Shown here: positions 1 through 8,305 of the stretch, piece by piece | Position numbering within the stretch: position 1 is the stretch's first letter | How the letters are laid out: every line of letters begins with the position of its first letter | From: Candidatus Krumholzibacteriota bacterium | Lineage (GTDB): Bacteria; Krumholzibacteriota; Krumholzibacteriia; JAJRXK01 | Reading direction: 5' to 3' | Length of the DNA stretch: 64,000 nt | NCBI GenBank assembly: GCA_029262065.1 | Contig: JAJDAC010000002.1 | Coordinates: 295,044-359,043 of the forward strand | Notes under the pieces: generated by a model | Database searches by the model: none | What the model saw: the letters and a program-made list of their open reading frames with translations, nothing else | What the model was told of the DNA's origin: nothing | Program-made: the position numbers and the translations under genes

Positions 1-212
1 ACTGTTGCCACATTGCCGGCGTATCCTCCCCCCTGATTCTAGCGAGGAAGCCGAGGTTGCCCTAGCGCTCAATGATTCGAGCTGGCCCGGAACTTGAAGT
101 CGCGACCGGGAACAACGGAGCCACGGAAGGAACCATGCGCAACCAAGCCCGAAATCAGAACTCGTCCCGGCCAAGCCGGAACGACCGCGACCCCTGGCGG
201 GTCGGAAATCCC

Positions 213-2012
213 ATGCGAATCCTGCTGGGCCCCCTGCACTTCCCGGCGCACTGGGAGTACATGGAGGGCTCGTTCGATGACCATGACTGCAAGACATTCG
301 GCCCGCACGCCCGATCGGACATTCAGGTCCCCAGCATGGCGTCCGTCGACCACATTCTGGCGCAGCTCCCCCAGGGTTGGTCGCCCGACCTGATCCTGAT
401 CTGGCGCCCCGAGTACGGAAGCCTGCCGCCCGACCTGGATCAGGCCCCGGTGCCCGTGGTTACCCTGACCAACGATTGGTACCTGGCCTTCGCCGAGTGT
501 ATGACGGCAGCCGCCTTCTCGAACGCCACCGTCACGGGGAGTCGAGGCGAGCCCGTATTCCGACGCGCGGGGGTGGATCGCGTGTTCAACCTTCCCATGC
601 TCGGCTACCAGCCCGGCGTCGACGGCGTTGTGGGCAAAGATGAGCGCGACATCGACGTGTTCAGCGCCACCAACCCCAGCTGGTCCATTCATACGCAACG
701 CATCCAGGATTTTGGCTGCCTGCTGGATCTGCCGGCCGACGTGAAAGTGGCGTTGCGGAGCCACCTGACACGAGCCCAGTACAACGACCACCTTTCGCGC
801 TCGAAGATCTTCGTCAACCGCACGGTCATTGGCGAGATCAACATGAAGATCTACGAAGTCACGGCCACGCAAACCTGCCTGTTCGTAGAGGAAGACAACC
901 TCGACGTTCGCAAGTACCTGATTCCCGATGAATCCGTGGTGCTGTTCAACCGGGAAAACCTGATCGAGAAGATCACCTACTATCTGGCCCACGACGAAGA
1001 ACGACAGGCGATCGCGCGTCGTGGGCACGAGGCCATGCAAGGGTTTTCGTACCGGGCCAATATGAATCGGATCGTGCTGGAGATGCAGCGTGTGGGACGC
1101 AACGAGCTCATGGCCTCAGGCCGCGAAACCGCACGCACGCCGGCACGGGAGCGTCGATTGCGCCACCTGGCATACTCGCTGAATCGCTCTGAGTCGGACG
1201 TTCCCGAGCTGCTCGAACGGGCCCAGCCAACGTCAGACGACGTGGTCGAGCAGTATCTTTGGTTGTTGTGTCACGCCAACGCGCACACCCAGACCGAACG
1301 CATCGATCTAAAGGGCGTGGATTTCATTCCCCTGCCGGATCTGGTGGACGCTTTCGATCAACTGCGTGCGAAGCACCCTGACTATTTCCCGCTGCTCTAC
1401 TCGCGGGCCTTCATCACGCAGTACGTCGACCGGGAAAAAGCCCTGGTGGCTCACGATGAGGCCGTGGCGGGGCTGCGCCGTGGCATCGACATTCCGCTCG
1501 GTGGCAGCGCCGCGTATCTGTGGGAGACCGACCCTTGCTGCGTGTTGCAACGCTCGGCCTGGGAAGCAGTGGAGCGCCACGAAGATCCCACCGAGGCGCT
1601 TCGCCCCCGGCTGATCTACTACGTCCGTCTGAACCAGGCCAAGCTTCTGTTGTTGATGGAACGATTTGATGACGCAGAACAGGCCCTCCTACAGGCCATT
1701 GATGCGTTCGCCGGACACCTCGAAGCACGCCGCATTCTGGCGCAGTTGTTGACGATGCAACGTCGCGACGACGCGGCGATTGAACATTGGTACGAACTAC
1801 TGCGGGCAAACCCGATAGACGGCGGTGGCCACTCGGTATTGTTCGAAGTGTTGATTCGAAACCAACGCACCGACCAGGCCTACGAGCTCATGCGTCGATA
1901 CAACCGACTGGCGAAGGTCGTGGGCGACCGAAAAACACAGACCCACACCGGCGGCCTGTTGGCTCGAATGCATCCGTTGGTCGAGGCCGTGGGGACGAGC
2001 GGACGACGCTGA
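213..2012 (+). CDS. CgeB-like glycosyltransferase with C-terminal helical repeats
   Basis: Predicted 599-residue cytoplasmic protein. The N-terminal half, about residues 1-320, looks like a GT-B glycosyltransferase of the CgeB/Glyco_trans_1_2 type. It opens with a Rossmann strand (MRILLGPLHF), and its donor-side half carries NMKIYEVTATQTC, then VLFNRENLIEKI, then a helical closing segment with RGHEAM. The C-terminal half, about 370-590, is helical and TPR-like, with the pattern LLLMERFDDAEQALLQAI near the end. The start at 213 is chosen because the fold begins there. An upstream in-frame ATG at 135 is also possible but would add a low-complexity leader. It precedes the nucleotidyltransferase cluster on the same strand, so it probably glycosylates a surface polymer or protein. 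Donor and acceptor are unknown. Confidence 0.72.
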   Translation: MRILLGPLHFPAHWEYMEGSFDDHDCKTFGPHARSDIQVPSMASVDHILAQLPQGWSPDLILIWRPEYGSLPPDLDQAPVPVVTLTNDWYLAFAECMTAAAFSNATVTGSRGEPVFRRAGVDRVFNLPMLGYQPGVDGVVGKDERDIDVFSATNPSWSIHTQRIQDFGCLLDLPADVKVALRSHLTRAQYNDHLSRSKIFVNRTVIGEINMKIYEVTATQTCLFVEEDNLDVRKYLIPDESVVLFNRENLIEKITYYLAHDEERQAIARRGHEAMQGFSYRANMNRIVLEMQRVGRNELMASGRETARTPARERRLRHLAYSLNRSESDVPELLERAQPTSDDVVEQYLWLLCHANAHTQTERIDLKGVDFIPLPDLVDAFDQLRAKHPDYFPLLYSRAFITQYVDREKALVAHDEAVAGLRRGIDIPLGGSAAYLWETDPCCVLQRSAWEAVERHEDPTEALRPRLIYYVRLNQAKLLLLMERFDDAEQALLQAIDAFAGHLEARRILAQLLTMQRRDDAAIEHWYELLRANPIDGGGHSVLFEVLIRNQRTDQAYELMRRYNRLAKVVGDRKTQTHTGGLLARMHPLVEAVGTSGRR

Positions 2013-2084
2013 CCTCCGCTTTCCCGTTCGTCGCCCACGAGCGGCCAAGGGTCGCCATCGGTGCCTGTTTTCTAGCCACCGCAC

Positions 2085-2129
2085 GAGCCAAAACTCCTCG
2101 TAACTCGTTGTTATTCAGGGTTTTGGCTC
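2085..2129. repeat. 10-bp inverted repeat in intergenic region
   Basis: GAGCCAAAAC (2085-2094) and its exact reverse complement GTTTTGGCTC (2120-2129) are separated by 25 bases. The pair lies in the 231-bp gap between the glycosyltransferase and the first nucleotidyltransferase gene. No clear T-run follows either arm, so this could be an operator, an mRNA leader structure or a weak terminator. No gene is seen in this gap. Confidence 0.5.
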
Positions 2130-2243
2130 TCGAAGAGACTGGCATCCCGATTGCCCAAGGTCTCCTCGCCAGGCCTCTTCATTCGCGTTGCCTCCCACGC
2201 CTGGACCAGAAACCCTCTCGTCTGCTGCTCATAGGGAGCCACC

Positions 2244-3041
2244 ATGAAAGCCATTCTGCTTGCCGCCGGCCAAGGAACGCGCCTGCGCCCGCTTACCGAT
2301 GATCGACCCAAATGCATGGTCGAAGTCGACGATAGACCTCTGCTGCACTGGCAGCTCGACACGCTTGTCGAGGCCGGTGTCGACGACATCGTGGTGGTCC
2401 GCGGCTACCAGCGAACGCATCTCCAGGGACCCGGCTTCCGCACCATCGACAGCACGCGGTGGGAAACCACCAACATGCTCGAGAGCCTTCGCTGTGCTCG
2501 CGCCGAGATCAGCGGTGAGATCCTGGTGTGCTACACGGACATTCTGTACGAAACGTCGGTGATCCAGACCGCGCGCGCATCGTCGGCCGATGTAGGAGTA
2601 GTCATCGACCACGACTGGGAAGCCCTCTGGCGACGACGCATGGATGACCCATTGGACGACGCCGAGACGCTGCGCCTCGACGCGAACGGTCGCATCGTCG
2701 AAATTGGTCAGCGCGCGCACGCGCTGGCACCGATCGACGGCCAGTTTGTTGGCGTGTTGCATTTCTCGGCCGCCGGTTCCGAACTGCTACGCCATACGCT
2801 CGACGAGATCTCGCGCGAAGATGAGCACCACGGAAGCATCTTCGGAGGCCGCTACGATCTCAAGAACGCGTACACCACCGACCTCCTCACCGAATGGATC
2901 GATCAGAACGTCCCCGTGATGGAAATTCCCATCGCCGGAGGATGGACGGAAATCGACTCGCAACGCGACCTGCAGGTAGCCCAGGAACTCATGGCCGAAG
3001 GTCAACTGGCCATGGGAGCCGCCACGGGGTCGCTTCGGTGA
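2244..3041 (+). CDS. Nucleotidyltransferase, candidate CTP:phosphoglutamine cytidylyltransferase (Cj1416-like)
   Basis: A 265-residue GT-A-like nucleotidyltransferase of the LicC/phosphocholine cytidylyltransferase group. It has an intact nucleotide-binding signature at the N-terminus (LAAGQGTRLRPLT, then RPKCMVEV), a YTDILYE metal-binding strand, the segment DWEALWRRRMDDPLDDAE, and a closing GGWTEIDS. Proteins with this pattern include Cj1416 of Campylobacter jejuni, which couples CTP to N-phosphoglutamine to give CDP-glutamine. A GGGAG ribosome-binding site lies just before the ATG. The stop codon overlaps the GTG start of the kinase fusion by 4 bp, so the two are translationally coupled. 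Sugar-phosphate or phosphocholine activation cannot be excluded from sequence. The neighbouring glutamine-kinase-like and hydrolase genes favour the phosphoramidate pathway. Confidence 0.7.
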   Translation: MKAILLAAGQGTRLRPLTDDRPKCMVEVDDRPLLHWQLDTLVEAGVDDIVVVRGYQRTHLQGPGFRTIDSTRWETTNMLESLRCARAEISGEILVCYTDILYETSVIQTARASSADVGVVIDHDWEALWRRRMDDPLDDAETLRLDANGRIVEIGQRAHALAPIDGQFVGVLHFSAAGSELLRHTLDEISREDEHHGSIFGGRYDLKNAYTTDLLTEWIDQNVPVMEIPIAGGWTEIDSQRDLQVAQELMAEGQLAMGAATGSLR

Positions 3042-6000
3042 GAGCCATCGTACTGGGCGCGGGTCGCGGCTTGAGTCTGCAACCCGAAGCCACCACCCCC
3101 AAATGTCTGCTCGAGGGCATCGCCGGTTGGCGTGTCCTCGACTGGATACTGAACGCCCTGAACGAAGGCGGCGGTGTCCGCGACGTGGTGTTCATTGGTG
3201 GCGATGCGATCGGCGAGGTACAGAAAGCCTATCCCGACCTTCACTACGTTTTCAATCCACAGTGGTACAACCAGCACGTCGTAGGGTCCTTGTTCGTCGA
3301 ACCCGATGAGCTGCGTGGACCGTTTCTATTTTCCTACTCGGACGTGGTGTACCGACCGGCCACGGTGCAATCACTCATGGACGCGCCCGGCGATATCGTC
3401 CTGACCGTTGACCGCGGTTGGCGCGAGCGCTTCGTCGGCCGTTCCCAGCTGCTGCTGCAAGATGCAGAGAAGGTGGCCGCCCCCGACGGTCGGGTTTTGC
3501 GACTGGGCAAGGACCTGGACCTGGACGACGACATCGTTGGCGAATTCATCGGGCTGGCCAAGTTCAGCGAGCGCGGGACACAGGCCCTGAAACAGGTCCA
3601 CGAAGGGCTCTCCGTCATCTACGGACAACGCGAATATCGCGGTCGGAAGAATCTGGCCAACGCGTTCCTTTCAGACCTCATCCAGGAAATGATCGACCAG
3701 GGGTTTGAGGTGCGAACCCACGTGATCGATGGCGGTTGGGCCGAGCTGGACGTACCCGAAGATCTCAGTCAGTTCGTTTTCGGAACGAAGGCCGAGACCC
3801 TGGAACGGCTGCGCCCGCTCATGCGACACGCCACGATCGCGCGCGGCACGCACCTGCAGGTTGGCCAGTGGTTGAACGATCCCGCCGCGTGGGCACAATC
3901 TTTGGCGCTTCAATTCGAGGGCCAACCACTGGCCGTGCGCAGCAGTGCGCTGGCTGAAGATCAATCAACCACCAGCAATGCGGGTCGGTACCACAGCGTG
4001 CTCGACGTCGAGGGCGGAAACGCCGTGGCCATTGCCGAGGCCGTCGATACCGTGGTGGCCAGCTACGAGCGCGATGGAGCCCGGCCCGACGACCAGATCC
4101 TCATTCAACCGTTTCTCGCCGACGTGATCATGAGCGGCGTACTCATGACCCGTGATCTCGACTCGGGCGCTCCCTACCTGGTGGTGCACTACGACGACCA
4201 GTCGGGAAGAACGGACGCGGTCACCGCCGGCACCGGTGAGTCGCATACGGTGCGCGTCGCAAGGAGCGCGGCGGCGAACTTCGCGGCTGAACAGGGATCG
4301 GCCTTCGCGCCCCTCATCGCAGCCGTCTCGGAACTGGAGGCCATGACCGGATCCGATACGCTGGACGTGGAGTTCGCGATCGACCGCGAGCAACAGCTGC
4401 ACGTGCTTCAGGTGCGACCGATTGCCGCGCGCGCCGGTTGGACCAACCTTGAACCCCGCGCCCACGACGACGAACTTCAACGCGTCCGGGCGTTCCTGGA
4501 ACAACGCCTTTCGGGCGCCGCCACGATATTCGGTCAGATGCCCGACTGGAATCCAGCCGAGATGATCGGGGCCTTCCCCGACCCATTGGCTCGCTCACTG
4601 TACGAAAGCCTGATTACCGACACTACCTGGCGGCGTGCCCGCGCACGATTGGGATACACCGATCCCGGACCGCATCCTCTTTTGGTGGAACTGGCCGGAC
4701 GCCCGTATGTCGACGTGCGCCTGAGTGTGACGAATCTATTGCCGGCTACGCTGGACATTGAAGTACGCGAACGAATCGCCGATGCCGCCATCGCCACCCT
4801 GCGCGCCAAGCCCCACCTTCACGACAAGATCGAGTTCGACGTGTTGGCCACCTGCTTCGATTTCGATCTCAGCCGCGCGCTCGACCAACTCGAGGCCCAT
4901 GGTCTGCCGAAAGACGACCGGCGGCCCTACGAAGACGCGCTTACCACCCTGACCATGCGCATTCTGCTGAACGCAAATGAGTCGTTGGCGTGGGCCGAGA
5001 ATGCGCACGCGACATTGCAGGACCGGGTTGATTCGCTGATGGGCGACACGATCACCGACCGGGCCCAGCGAATCGCCCAGCTTCACGAATCGACGATCGA
5101 GCTGGGCACCCTACCGTTCGCGGTCAACGCCCGCCTGGCTTTCGTCGGAACCTCGCTGCTGCGCTCGCTGCGCCGCAAGGACCTGTTGTCCGGTGAACAG
5201 TGGGACGCCTTCTTTGCCTCCACGTCGACCATTACCACCGAGTTCGTTCAGGCCCTGAACGGCGCCCGAAACGACGACGACGCCCGACGTGGATTTCTTG
5301 CCCGCTTTGGTCACCTGAGACCGGGCAGCTACGACATCCGATCGCCTCGCTACGATCAAGCGCCCGAAGCCTACCTCAACGGGCAGGCGACCACGGGCGA
5401 AGACACACTTCCATTCGAACTGGACGAGTCCCAGCATGCAGCCATCGACCGTCTACTGCGTCGGCACGGACTCCCGGTAGACAGCCACGGCCTGTTCAGC
5501 TTCGTGCGCACGGCCGTAGCGGCCCGGGAGGCATCGAAATTCGCTTTCTCGCGCGCGCTAAGCGGCATGCTCGAACTGATCGCCGAATGGGCGGAACAGC
5601 TGGGGCTGTCGCGTGAAGAGGCGGCCATGCTGGAAATCAGTGACGTGCTCGCGTGGAAAGCACGGCCAGCGCCGCGAAACCTGGATTCGCGCTTGTTGCG
5701 ATTGGTGGCCGACCGACGACTTCACCGACAGGTGCAAGCGCGTGTCTCCTTGCCAATCCTGATCCGTGACGCCGCCAGCGTTGACTGGTTCGAGGAAGAT
5801 CAAGCGCGCCCCAACTTCGTAACCCAGCGCCGGGTACGCGGCGCACCGCTTCGGCTGGATGCCAATACCCCATCGGAAGACCTGGACGGACGCATTGTCG
5901 TGATCGAGGGAGCGGATCCGGGCTACGACTGGATCTTCGGTCATCGCATCGCCGGCCTCATGACCCGCTTTGGCGGGGCCAATTCCCACATGACCATCCG

Positions 6001-6121
6001 GTGCGCGGAGTTTGGAATTCCGGCCGCCATCGGCTGCGGTCAGGTTCTGTTCCAGCGAGCCAAGAAGGCAAATTTGCTCGAGCTGGATTGCCAAGGAGAG
6101 AGTATCCGTGTCCTCGAATGA
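3038..6121 (+). CDS. Nucleotidyltransferase-glutamine kinase-like fusion (PEP-synthase family, Cj1418-like)
   Basis: A fusion of about 1027 residues starting at a GTG that overlaps the previous stop (GTGA). Residues about 1-245 form a second LicC-like nucleotidyltransferase domain whose signature is degenerate (GAGRGLSLQPEATTPK instead of GxGTRLRPLTxxxPK). From about residue 255 follows a PPDK/PEP-synthase ATP-grasp module, with VRSSALAED at about 298, SNAGRYHS, MSGVLMTRD, YDDQSGRTDAV and LQVRPIA. After a long helical middle comes the swivelling phosphohistidine domain with GGANSHMTIR (His about 984). This layout, without a PEP-binding barrel, matches Cj1418, the ATP-dependent L-glutamine kinase that phosphorylates the amide nitrogen. 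The kinase role is inferred from family and context. The N-terminal domain may be inactive or have another specificity. Confidence 0.72.
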   Translation: MRAIVLGAGRGLSLQPEATTPKCLLEGIAGWRVLDWILNALNEGGGVRDVVFIGGDAIGEVQKAYPDLHYVFNPQWYNQHVVGSLFVEPDELRGPFLFSYSDVVYRPATVQSLMDAPGDIVLTVDRGWRERFVGRSQLLLQDAEKVAAPDGRVLRLGKDLDLDDDIVGEFIGLAKFSERGTQALKQVHEGLSVIYGQREYRGRKNLANAFLSDLIQEMIDQGFEVRTHVIDGGWAELDVPEDLSQFVFGTKAETLERLRPLMRHATIARGTHLQVGQWLNDPAAWAQSLALQFEGQPLAVRSSALAEDQSTTSNAGRYHSVLDVEGGNAVAIAEAVDTVVASYERDGARPDDQILIQPFLADVIMSGVLMTRDLDSGAPYLVVHYDDQSGRTDAVTAGTGESHTVRVARSAAANFAAEQGSAFAPLIAAVSELEAMTGSDTLDVEFAIDREQQLHVLQVRPIAARAGWTNLEPRAHDDELQRVRAFLEQRLSGAATIFGQMPDWNPAEMIGAFPDPLARSLYESLITDTTWRRARARLGYTDPGPHPLLVELAGRPYVDVRLSVTNLLPATLDIEVRERIADAAIATLRAKPHLHDKIEFDVLATCFDFDLSRALDQLEAHGLPKDDRRPYEDALTTLTMRILLNANESLAWAENAHATLQDRVDSLMGDTITDRAQRIAQLHESTIELGTLPFAVNARLAFVGTSLLRSLRRKDLLSGEQWDAFFASTSTITTEFVQALNGARNDDDARRGFLARFGHLRPGSYDIRSPRYDQAPEAYLNGQATTGEDTLPFELDESQHAAIDRLLRRHGLPVDSHGLFSFVRTAVAAREASKFAFSRALSGMLELIAEWAEQLGLSREEAAMLEISDVLAWKARPAPRNLDSRLLRLVADRRLHRQVQARVSLPILIRDAASVDWFEEDQARPNFVTQRRVRGAPLRLDANTPSEDLDGRIVVIEGADPGYDWIFGHRIAGLMTRFGGANSHMTIRCAEFGIPAAIGCGQVLFQRAKKANLLELDCQGESIRVLE

Positions 6122-6869
6122 AGAGTTCATCAAGATCGCCGTTACCCAACGTATTACCGAAGCCTCGCGCTACGTCGAGCGACGCGACGCGCTCGCCCAC
6201 GATTGGATTGCCACCCTGCGAGGGTGGAAAGCCCAGCCACTCCTGGTGCCCAATACGTGGCGTGCACCCACGCGCTTCGTCGACAGCTGGGGCGTGCAGG
6301 CGATCTTGCTGACGGGCGGAAACGATCCGATCACCCCGGGCGTGGCCGCCACGGGCCTATTGGCGCCCGAGCGTGACGAGACCGAACGGGAACTCATTGC
6401 CTACGCGATCACCCGGGGCATTCCCATCATCGGCATTTGCCGGGGAGCGCAGGTACTCAACCTGTACTTCGAAGGCACGCTCTCGGAAGTGGAAGGCCAC
6501 CGGGCCACGACTCATCGCGTGCGGGTGGCGGACTGGATCGGTCTGGAACGACAGGAGCCAGCCGTTGATTCGGCCCTGAGTGCCACCGGACGCGCCAACG
6601 GAAGCCGTTTGAGCGACAACGAAGTGGAAGTGAACAGCTACCACCAACTGGGCATGACCTCGAACGATCTATCCAATGAACTGAGGGCATTCGCCTGGGG
6701 CGACGACAACACCGTGGAGGCGTTCTTCCACCCGCACATGCCCTTGCTTGGCGCGATGTGGCACCCCGAACGGCCCGCGCCACCCCACGCTGGTCTCAAT
6801 CGATTGTTCGGGCAAGTCCTACGCGGCGCCATGCCATGGACGGCCGCCGCGACCACCGAGGCAAAATGA
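6108..6869 (+). CDS. Class I glutamine amidotransferase-type hydrolase, candidate gamma-glutamyl-CDP-amidate hydrolase (Cj1417-like)
   Basis: A 253-residue peptidase C26/PuuD-type hydrolase. The nucleophile elbow GICRGAQ places Cys at about 111, and the His-Glu pair lies in MWHPE (His about 219, Glu about 221). LLTGGNDP and YHQLGM are also typical of the gamma-glutamyl hydrolase branch. The GTG start at 6108 is set by AAGGAGAG seven bases upstream, inside the end of the kinase gene (14-bp overlap). PuuD cleaves gamma-glutamyl-GABA. Cj1417 of the same fold releases cytidine diphosphoramidate from CDP-glutamine. The tight coupling to a glutamine-kinase-like gene and a nucleotidyltransferase makes the second role more likely here, but this is inference. 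Confidence 0.75.
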   Translation: MSSNEEFIKIAVTQRITEASRYVERRDALAHDWIATLRGWKAQPLLVPNTWRAPTRFVDSWGVQAILLTGGNDPITPGVAATGLLAPERDETERELIAYAITRGIPIIGICRGAQVLNLYFEGTLSEVEGHRATTHRVRVADWIGLERQEPAVDSALSATGRANGSRLSDNEVEVNSYHQLGMTSNDLSNELRAFAWGDDNTVEAFFHPHMPLLGAMWHPERPAPPHAGLNRLFGQVLRGAMPWTAAATTEAK

Positions 6870-8305
6870 GCTACCCCTACGCAGAACCGAAACTTCAGAG
6901 CGAGTACAAGCCCTACAGCTATTCTACGTTCATCGGGCGGGAGTTGGTGGACGAGTACCGCACGGCCCGTCGCGCGCAACGCGAGTCGCTGACCGCCGGA
7001 GCACCACCGGGTGCCGTCGATCATTGCTTCGATACGCTGCACACGCAGTGGGATCGCGACACTCAACGTCGCCCGCTCGAACTCGCTCGGTTTCTCGACG
7101 ATCTCATTGGCCCGGTATTGCCCGGGGTAGACGACGTGCCCGCATTGTCGGATCCCGCTCGCAATCGGCGCAATTCGAGCGGCGTGACCTGGGCCAGGAA
7201 TACGGTGGATACCCTGCTGGCCAAGTACGAGGCGTTCGGCCGTATCTACCCTGCCTACGACGGGTCGTGGCGCCGAATGAACGGCGACGAGCCCAACGAT
7301 CCACCGCTTCTGGCCCGACTGGCCGCGGCCGCGGCCTGGCGTATGTCGGTGACCGAGCCGGCCGACCGAGCGGCCGCGGTGGCCACGCTGAACGTACTCC
7401 TGAAGCTGCACGACCGCATTGCGGCGCAACAAACCAAGGGCTACCAACCCGACGCCACCAGCGCCCGCTATCTGCGCCGCTCGATCGATATCGAGATGCG
7501 CATGGTCGAATGCGTGGCGCGCTGGACCTCGGCGGTAAGCGAGTACGACTCGCTCATCGAGAGCAGCATCCCCGCCTCCATGGAAGACACGCGGGCACGG
7601 CCCTTGGCGTCCAGTGCGCTGATCGCGTATCCGGGCCTGCGATCGCGTGCGTATCTCCAGACCATGGTGCGGCACCAGGTAGCGCCGTCGGTGGTGATTC
7701 AACTGGGCTCCGAGTGCCAAACCCAATGCACCACGACGTCGCTGGGCTTCGACCCCCAACAGACCCTGGCCCAGACCGCCGCTCACGCGGAAATACCGCT
7801 GATCGAAATCGACACGCGGGACGTCAACGATCCGCAGGTGACCGAACTCGTGCGCGAGCGCGATTGGGCTATCTACAGCGGTGGCGGTGTCGTCAGTGCC
7901 CAAACGCTGGATTCCCCCGTCCGGTGGCTGCACATACACCCGGGACGCCTTCCCGACATGCGAGGCAGCACCTGTCTACATTATGGATTGCTTCTGGAGG
8001 GGGCAGTTTGGGCATCGGCCTTCGTCATGGAGCCTACGCTGGATACTGGCCGCATCGTGGCCCGGGCCCCCGTACCGGTTCCGGCTGGTCTTGCGCCGGC
8101 CGACCTGGACCATGCGTTCGACGCCCACGCCCGGGCGGAGGTGCTGATCCGGGCTCTACGGGTTCTGGGCGCGAATTCCCACTGGGAGGGGGTGCGACAG
8201 ACCACCGCTCCCCACCGCAACTACTTCATCATCCACCCTGTCCTGAAACACCTGGCGGTTCTGTCGACCCTCCAGGACGAGGTGATCCGTGTCGATCGTC
8301 ATTAG
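6866..8305 (+). CDS. Formyltransferase-like protein with unknown N-terminal domain
   Basis: A 479-residue protein whose start ATG overlaps the previous stop (ATGA). The N-terminal half, about 1-250, is largely helical, opens with YKPYSYSTFIGRELVDEYR, and is not recognised. The C-terminal half resembles folate-dependent formyltransferases. LHIHPGRLPDMRGS (His about 356 and 358) corresponds to the NxHPxxLPxxRG active-site loop, and EPTLDTGRIV (Asp about 393) to the conserved Asp segment. The usual Asn of the Asn-His-Asp triad is replaced by His. The gene lies inside the proposed phosphoramidate cluster and overlaps the next gene by 17 bp. It could formylate an amino sugar or another surface precursor. 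The substrate cannot be told from sequence. Confidence 0.6.
   Translation: MSYPYAEPKLQSEYKPYSYSTFIGRELVDEYRTARRAQRESLTAGAPPGAVDHCFDTLHTQWDRDTQRRPLELARFLDDLIGPVLPGVDDVPALSDPARNRRNSSGVTWARNTVDTLLAKYEAFGRIYPAYDGSWRRMNGDEPNDPPLLARLAAAAAWRMSVTEPADRAAAVATLNVLLKLHDRIAAQQTKGYQPDATSARYLRRSIDIEMRMVECVARWTSAVSEYDSLIESSIPASMEDTRARPLASSALIAYPGLRSRAYLQTMVRHQVAPSVVIQLGSECQTQCTTTSLGFDPQQTLAQTAAHAEIPLIEIDTRDVNDPQVTELVRERDWAIYSGGGVVSAQTLDSPVRWLHIHPGRLPDMRGSTCLHYGLLLEGAVWASAFVMEPTLDTGRIVARAPVPVPAGLAPADLDHAFDAHARAEVLIRALRVLGANSHWEGVRQTTAPHRNYFIIHPVLKHLAVLSTLQDEVIRVDRH

Noticed and set aside
69..1040. 323-codon open frame on the minus strand
   Set aside because: It is antisense to the CgeB-like glycosyltransferase. 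Its translation has no domain signature and the plus-strand frame has clear family motifs.
2244..3041. Phosphocholine cytidylyltransferase (licC) for choline decoration
   Set aside because: No choline kinase, choline transporter or LicD-like transferase is nearby, while a glutamine-kinase-like gene and hydrolase are directly coupled. It is kept only as an alternative.
6108..6869. PuuD putrescine-utilisation hydrolase
   Set aside because: No other putrescine pathway gene (puuA, puuB, puuC) is present, and the gene overlaps the kinase fusion. The fold is the same, so activity must be tested.
6638..7939. 433-codon open frame on the minus strand
   Set aside because: It is antisense to the hydrolase and formyltransferase-like genes. 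High GC makes long antisense frames common, and the translation is His/Arg/Gly-rich without motifs.
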